From: Cyclobacterium plantarum
GTDB lineage: Bacteria; Bacteroidota; Bacteroidia; Cytophagales; Cyclobacteriaceae
Direction of reading: 5' to 3'
DNA length: 64,000 nt
Assembly: GCF_011290685.1 (NCBI RefSeq)
Contig: NZ_JAANYN010000017.1
Location: 27,435-91,434, forward strand
Shown: one piece after another, positions 63,086 through 64,000 of the stretch
How the letters are laid out: each line of letters opens with the position of its first letter
Position numbering within the stretch: position 1 is the stretch's first letter
The notes under the pieces: generated by a model
What the model saw: only the letters and a program-made list of their open reading frames with translations
Databases searched by the model: none
What the model was told of the DNA's origin: nothing
Made by a program: the position numbers and the translations under genes

Positions 63086-63841
63086 ATGGAAATATTCCTC
63101 CTTACAGAAACATGGATTGCCCTTTTAACCCTTACCTTTCTGGAAATAATCCTTGGTGTCGACAATATCATTTTTATTTCCATTATTTCGAATAAACTTC
63201 CGAAAAATCAGCAAGCCAAAGCCAGAAACCTGGGATTGGGGTTTGCCTTGTTATTTCGAATATCGCTTCTGTTAGGTATTTCCTTTATCATCCAATTCAC
63301 CCAACCCCTTATTTCTATTTTTGGGTTTGATTTAAGTGGCAAAGATTTGATTTTGGCTTTGGGTGGACTTTTCCTGCTGTTCAAATCCACAATGGAGATC
63401 CACCATAAAATGGAAGGGAAGGCAGAAGAGGTGAAACCCAATTCGGCAAAACAGATTTCTGGAGTAATCTTTCAAATCATATTATTGGATATTATTTTTT
63501 CTTTCGACAGTATCCTCACGGCAGTAGGCCTGGTAGATGAGATCATTTTAATGATCATAGCCGTGGTAGTCGCTTTGGGTATCATGATGGCTTTTGCCGG
63601 TAGCATTAGCAGGTTTGTAAATAAAAACCCAACCCTACAAGTACTTGCCCTATCTTTTTTGATTTTAATAGGATTCATGCTTTTAGTTGAAGGTTTCCAT
63701 ATAGAAGTACCGAAAGGCTATATCTATTTTGCCGTATTCTTTTCTTTAGGAACTGAATTGGTAAACATGAGAATAAGGCGAAAAGCCGACAAAAGAAAGG
63801 TAAAACTCAACCCCAGAATTATTGAAAAAGAAGTGAAATAA
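63086..63841 (+). CDS. TerC-family integral membrane protein
   Basis: The 251-residue protein has about seven membrane segments (roughly 5-30, 40-62, 72-92, 130-145, 152-172, 178-198, 205-225). It has the TerC acidic motifs: LTFLEIILGVDNIIFISI in the first helix and LLDIIFSFDSILTAVG in the fourth. A cytoplasmic loop (HKMEGKAEEVKPNSAK) separates the halves. TerC/Alx-type proteins are linked to metal ion (Mn2+, Te) homeostasis and are often exporters. It is monocistronic, near the window's right edge. Confidence 0.93.
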   Translation: MEIFLLTETWIALLTLTFLEIILGVDNIIFISIISNKLPKNQQAKARNLGLGFALLFRISLLLGISFIIQFTQPLISIFGFDLSGKDLILALGGLFLLFKSTMEIHHKMEGKAEEVKPNSAKQISGVIFQIILLDIIFSFDSILTAVGLVDEIILMIIAVVVALGIMMAFAGSISRFVNKNPTLQVLALSFLILIGFMLLVEGFHIEVPKGYIYFAVFFSLGTELVNMRIRRKADKRKVKLNPRIIEKEVK

Positions 63842-63934
63842 AACTTCACATCAACTACCCTTTTAATATGCTTGGTAAAAAAACAGAACCATATAAGTGG
63901 AGCTGTTTTTGATTTTTTCTGTATTAATCCGTGT

Positions 63935-63989
63935 AATCTGTGGTGGGAATATAGGATGCTCCACAGATAAACCCTGATTTCCACAGATT
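63935..63989. repeat. Short inverted AATCTGTGG / CCACAGATT repeats
   Basis: AATCTGTGG (63935-63943), CCACAGATA (63961-63969) and CCACAGATT (63981-63989) form an inverted set next to TTAATCCGTGTAATCTGTGG. Such 'ATCCGTGTAATCTGTGG' stretches are familiar to me from intergenic regions of Bacteroidota genomes, but I cannot count copies here. Confidence 0.35.
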
Positions 63990-64000
63990 TTTTTTCTTGC

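Noticed and set aside
63724..63984. Minus-strand frame of 86 codons at the right edge
   Set aside because: It is antisense to terC and then runs into the repeat-containing intergenic region; no homology pattern.
1..64000. CRISPR arrays, tRNA/rRNA genes, insertion sequences, prophage
   Set aside because: No regular direct repeats with spacers, no cloverleaf-like gene that I could find in the gaps, and no transposase, integrase or phage structural gene.

Overview
The window is a gene-dense chromosomal segment of about 64 kb from a member of the Bacteroidota, most likely Cytophagales (Cyclobacteriaceae-like). The support is a SusC/SusD pair, the gliding lipoprotein GldH directly behind a RicT-type PSP1 protein, NqrF, several DUF families typical of the phylum, and promoter boxes of the Bacteroidota type (TTTG, then a spacer, then TAnnTTTG). 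I saw no rRNA, tRNA, CRISPR array, insertion sequence, integrase or prophage gene. The content is mainly core metabolism with a few accessory genes.

Layout. 1-6 kb: edge of a probable sensor kinase, a membrane protein, a cystathionine beta-synthase/cysteine synthase-type enzyme, pyrB-pyrR and a large exported protein. 6-10.5 kb: PolX-family protein, a small membrane protein, a YiiX-like lipoprotein hydrolase, a sugar isomerase-like TIM barrel and a DUF4202 protein. 10.7-23 kb: carB without its allosteric domain, small envelope proteins, an outer-membrane protein, a metzincin-like lipoprotein, CstA, an MscS channel, accD and nqrF. 23-28 kb: a divergent ureohydrolase, a cytochrome b5-like miniprotein, amino-sugar kinase plus murQ (cell-wall recycling), then on the other strand GDP-mannose pyrophosphorylase and a KpsF/KdsD isomerase. 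28-42 kb: recQ, purD, ricT-gldH, a 1328-residue DUF4011-SF1 helicase with a nuclease-like tail, an SDR, rlmD, thiL, methylmalonyl-CoA epimerase and an A-type Fe-S carrier. 42-51.5 kb: a two-component system next to a TonB-receptor-like barrel, then an orphan SusC/SusD pair. 51.7-64 kb: gcvT-comB, a fasciclin protein, the hisH-A-F-IE operon with a gamma-glutamylcyclotransferase-like gene, a DUF1080 protein, a K+/H+-type antiporter, three small unknown proteins and TerC.

How it fits together. Pyrimidine genes (pyrB, pyrR, carB) lie within 11 kb but in separate units. carB lacks the domain that normally senses UMP and ornithine, and the predicted pyrR promoter leaves a leader of only about 10 nt, so control probably differs from the enterobacterial and Bacillus models. 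Envelope turnover is represented by the kinase-murQ pair, the ManC-KpsF pair and several lipoproteins.

The most interesting signals are: the DUF4011-helicase with a degenerate Vsr/MTES_1575-like C-terminus, which resembles single-gene anti-phage proteins; a PolX protein whose polymerase active site appears lost while its PHP nuclease site is intact; an AccD without its zinc ribbon; a metzincin-like protein with Asn at the third zinc-ligand position; and a consensus promoter predicted to make a leaderless mRNA.
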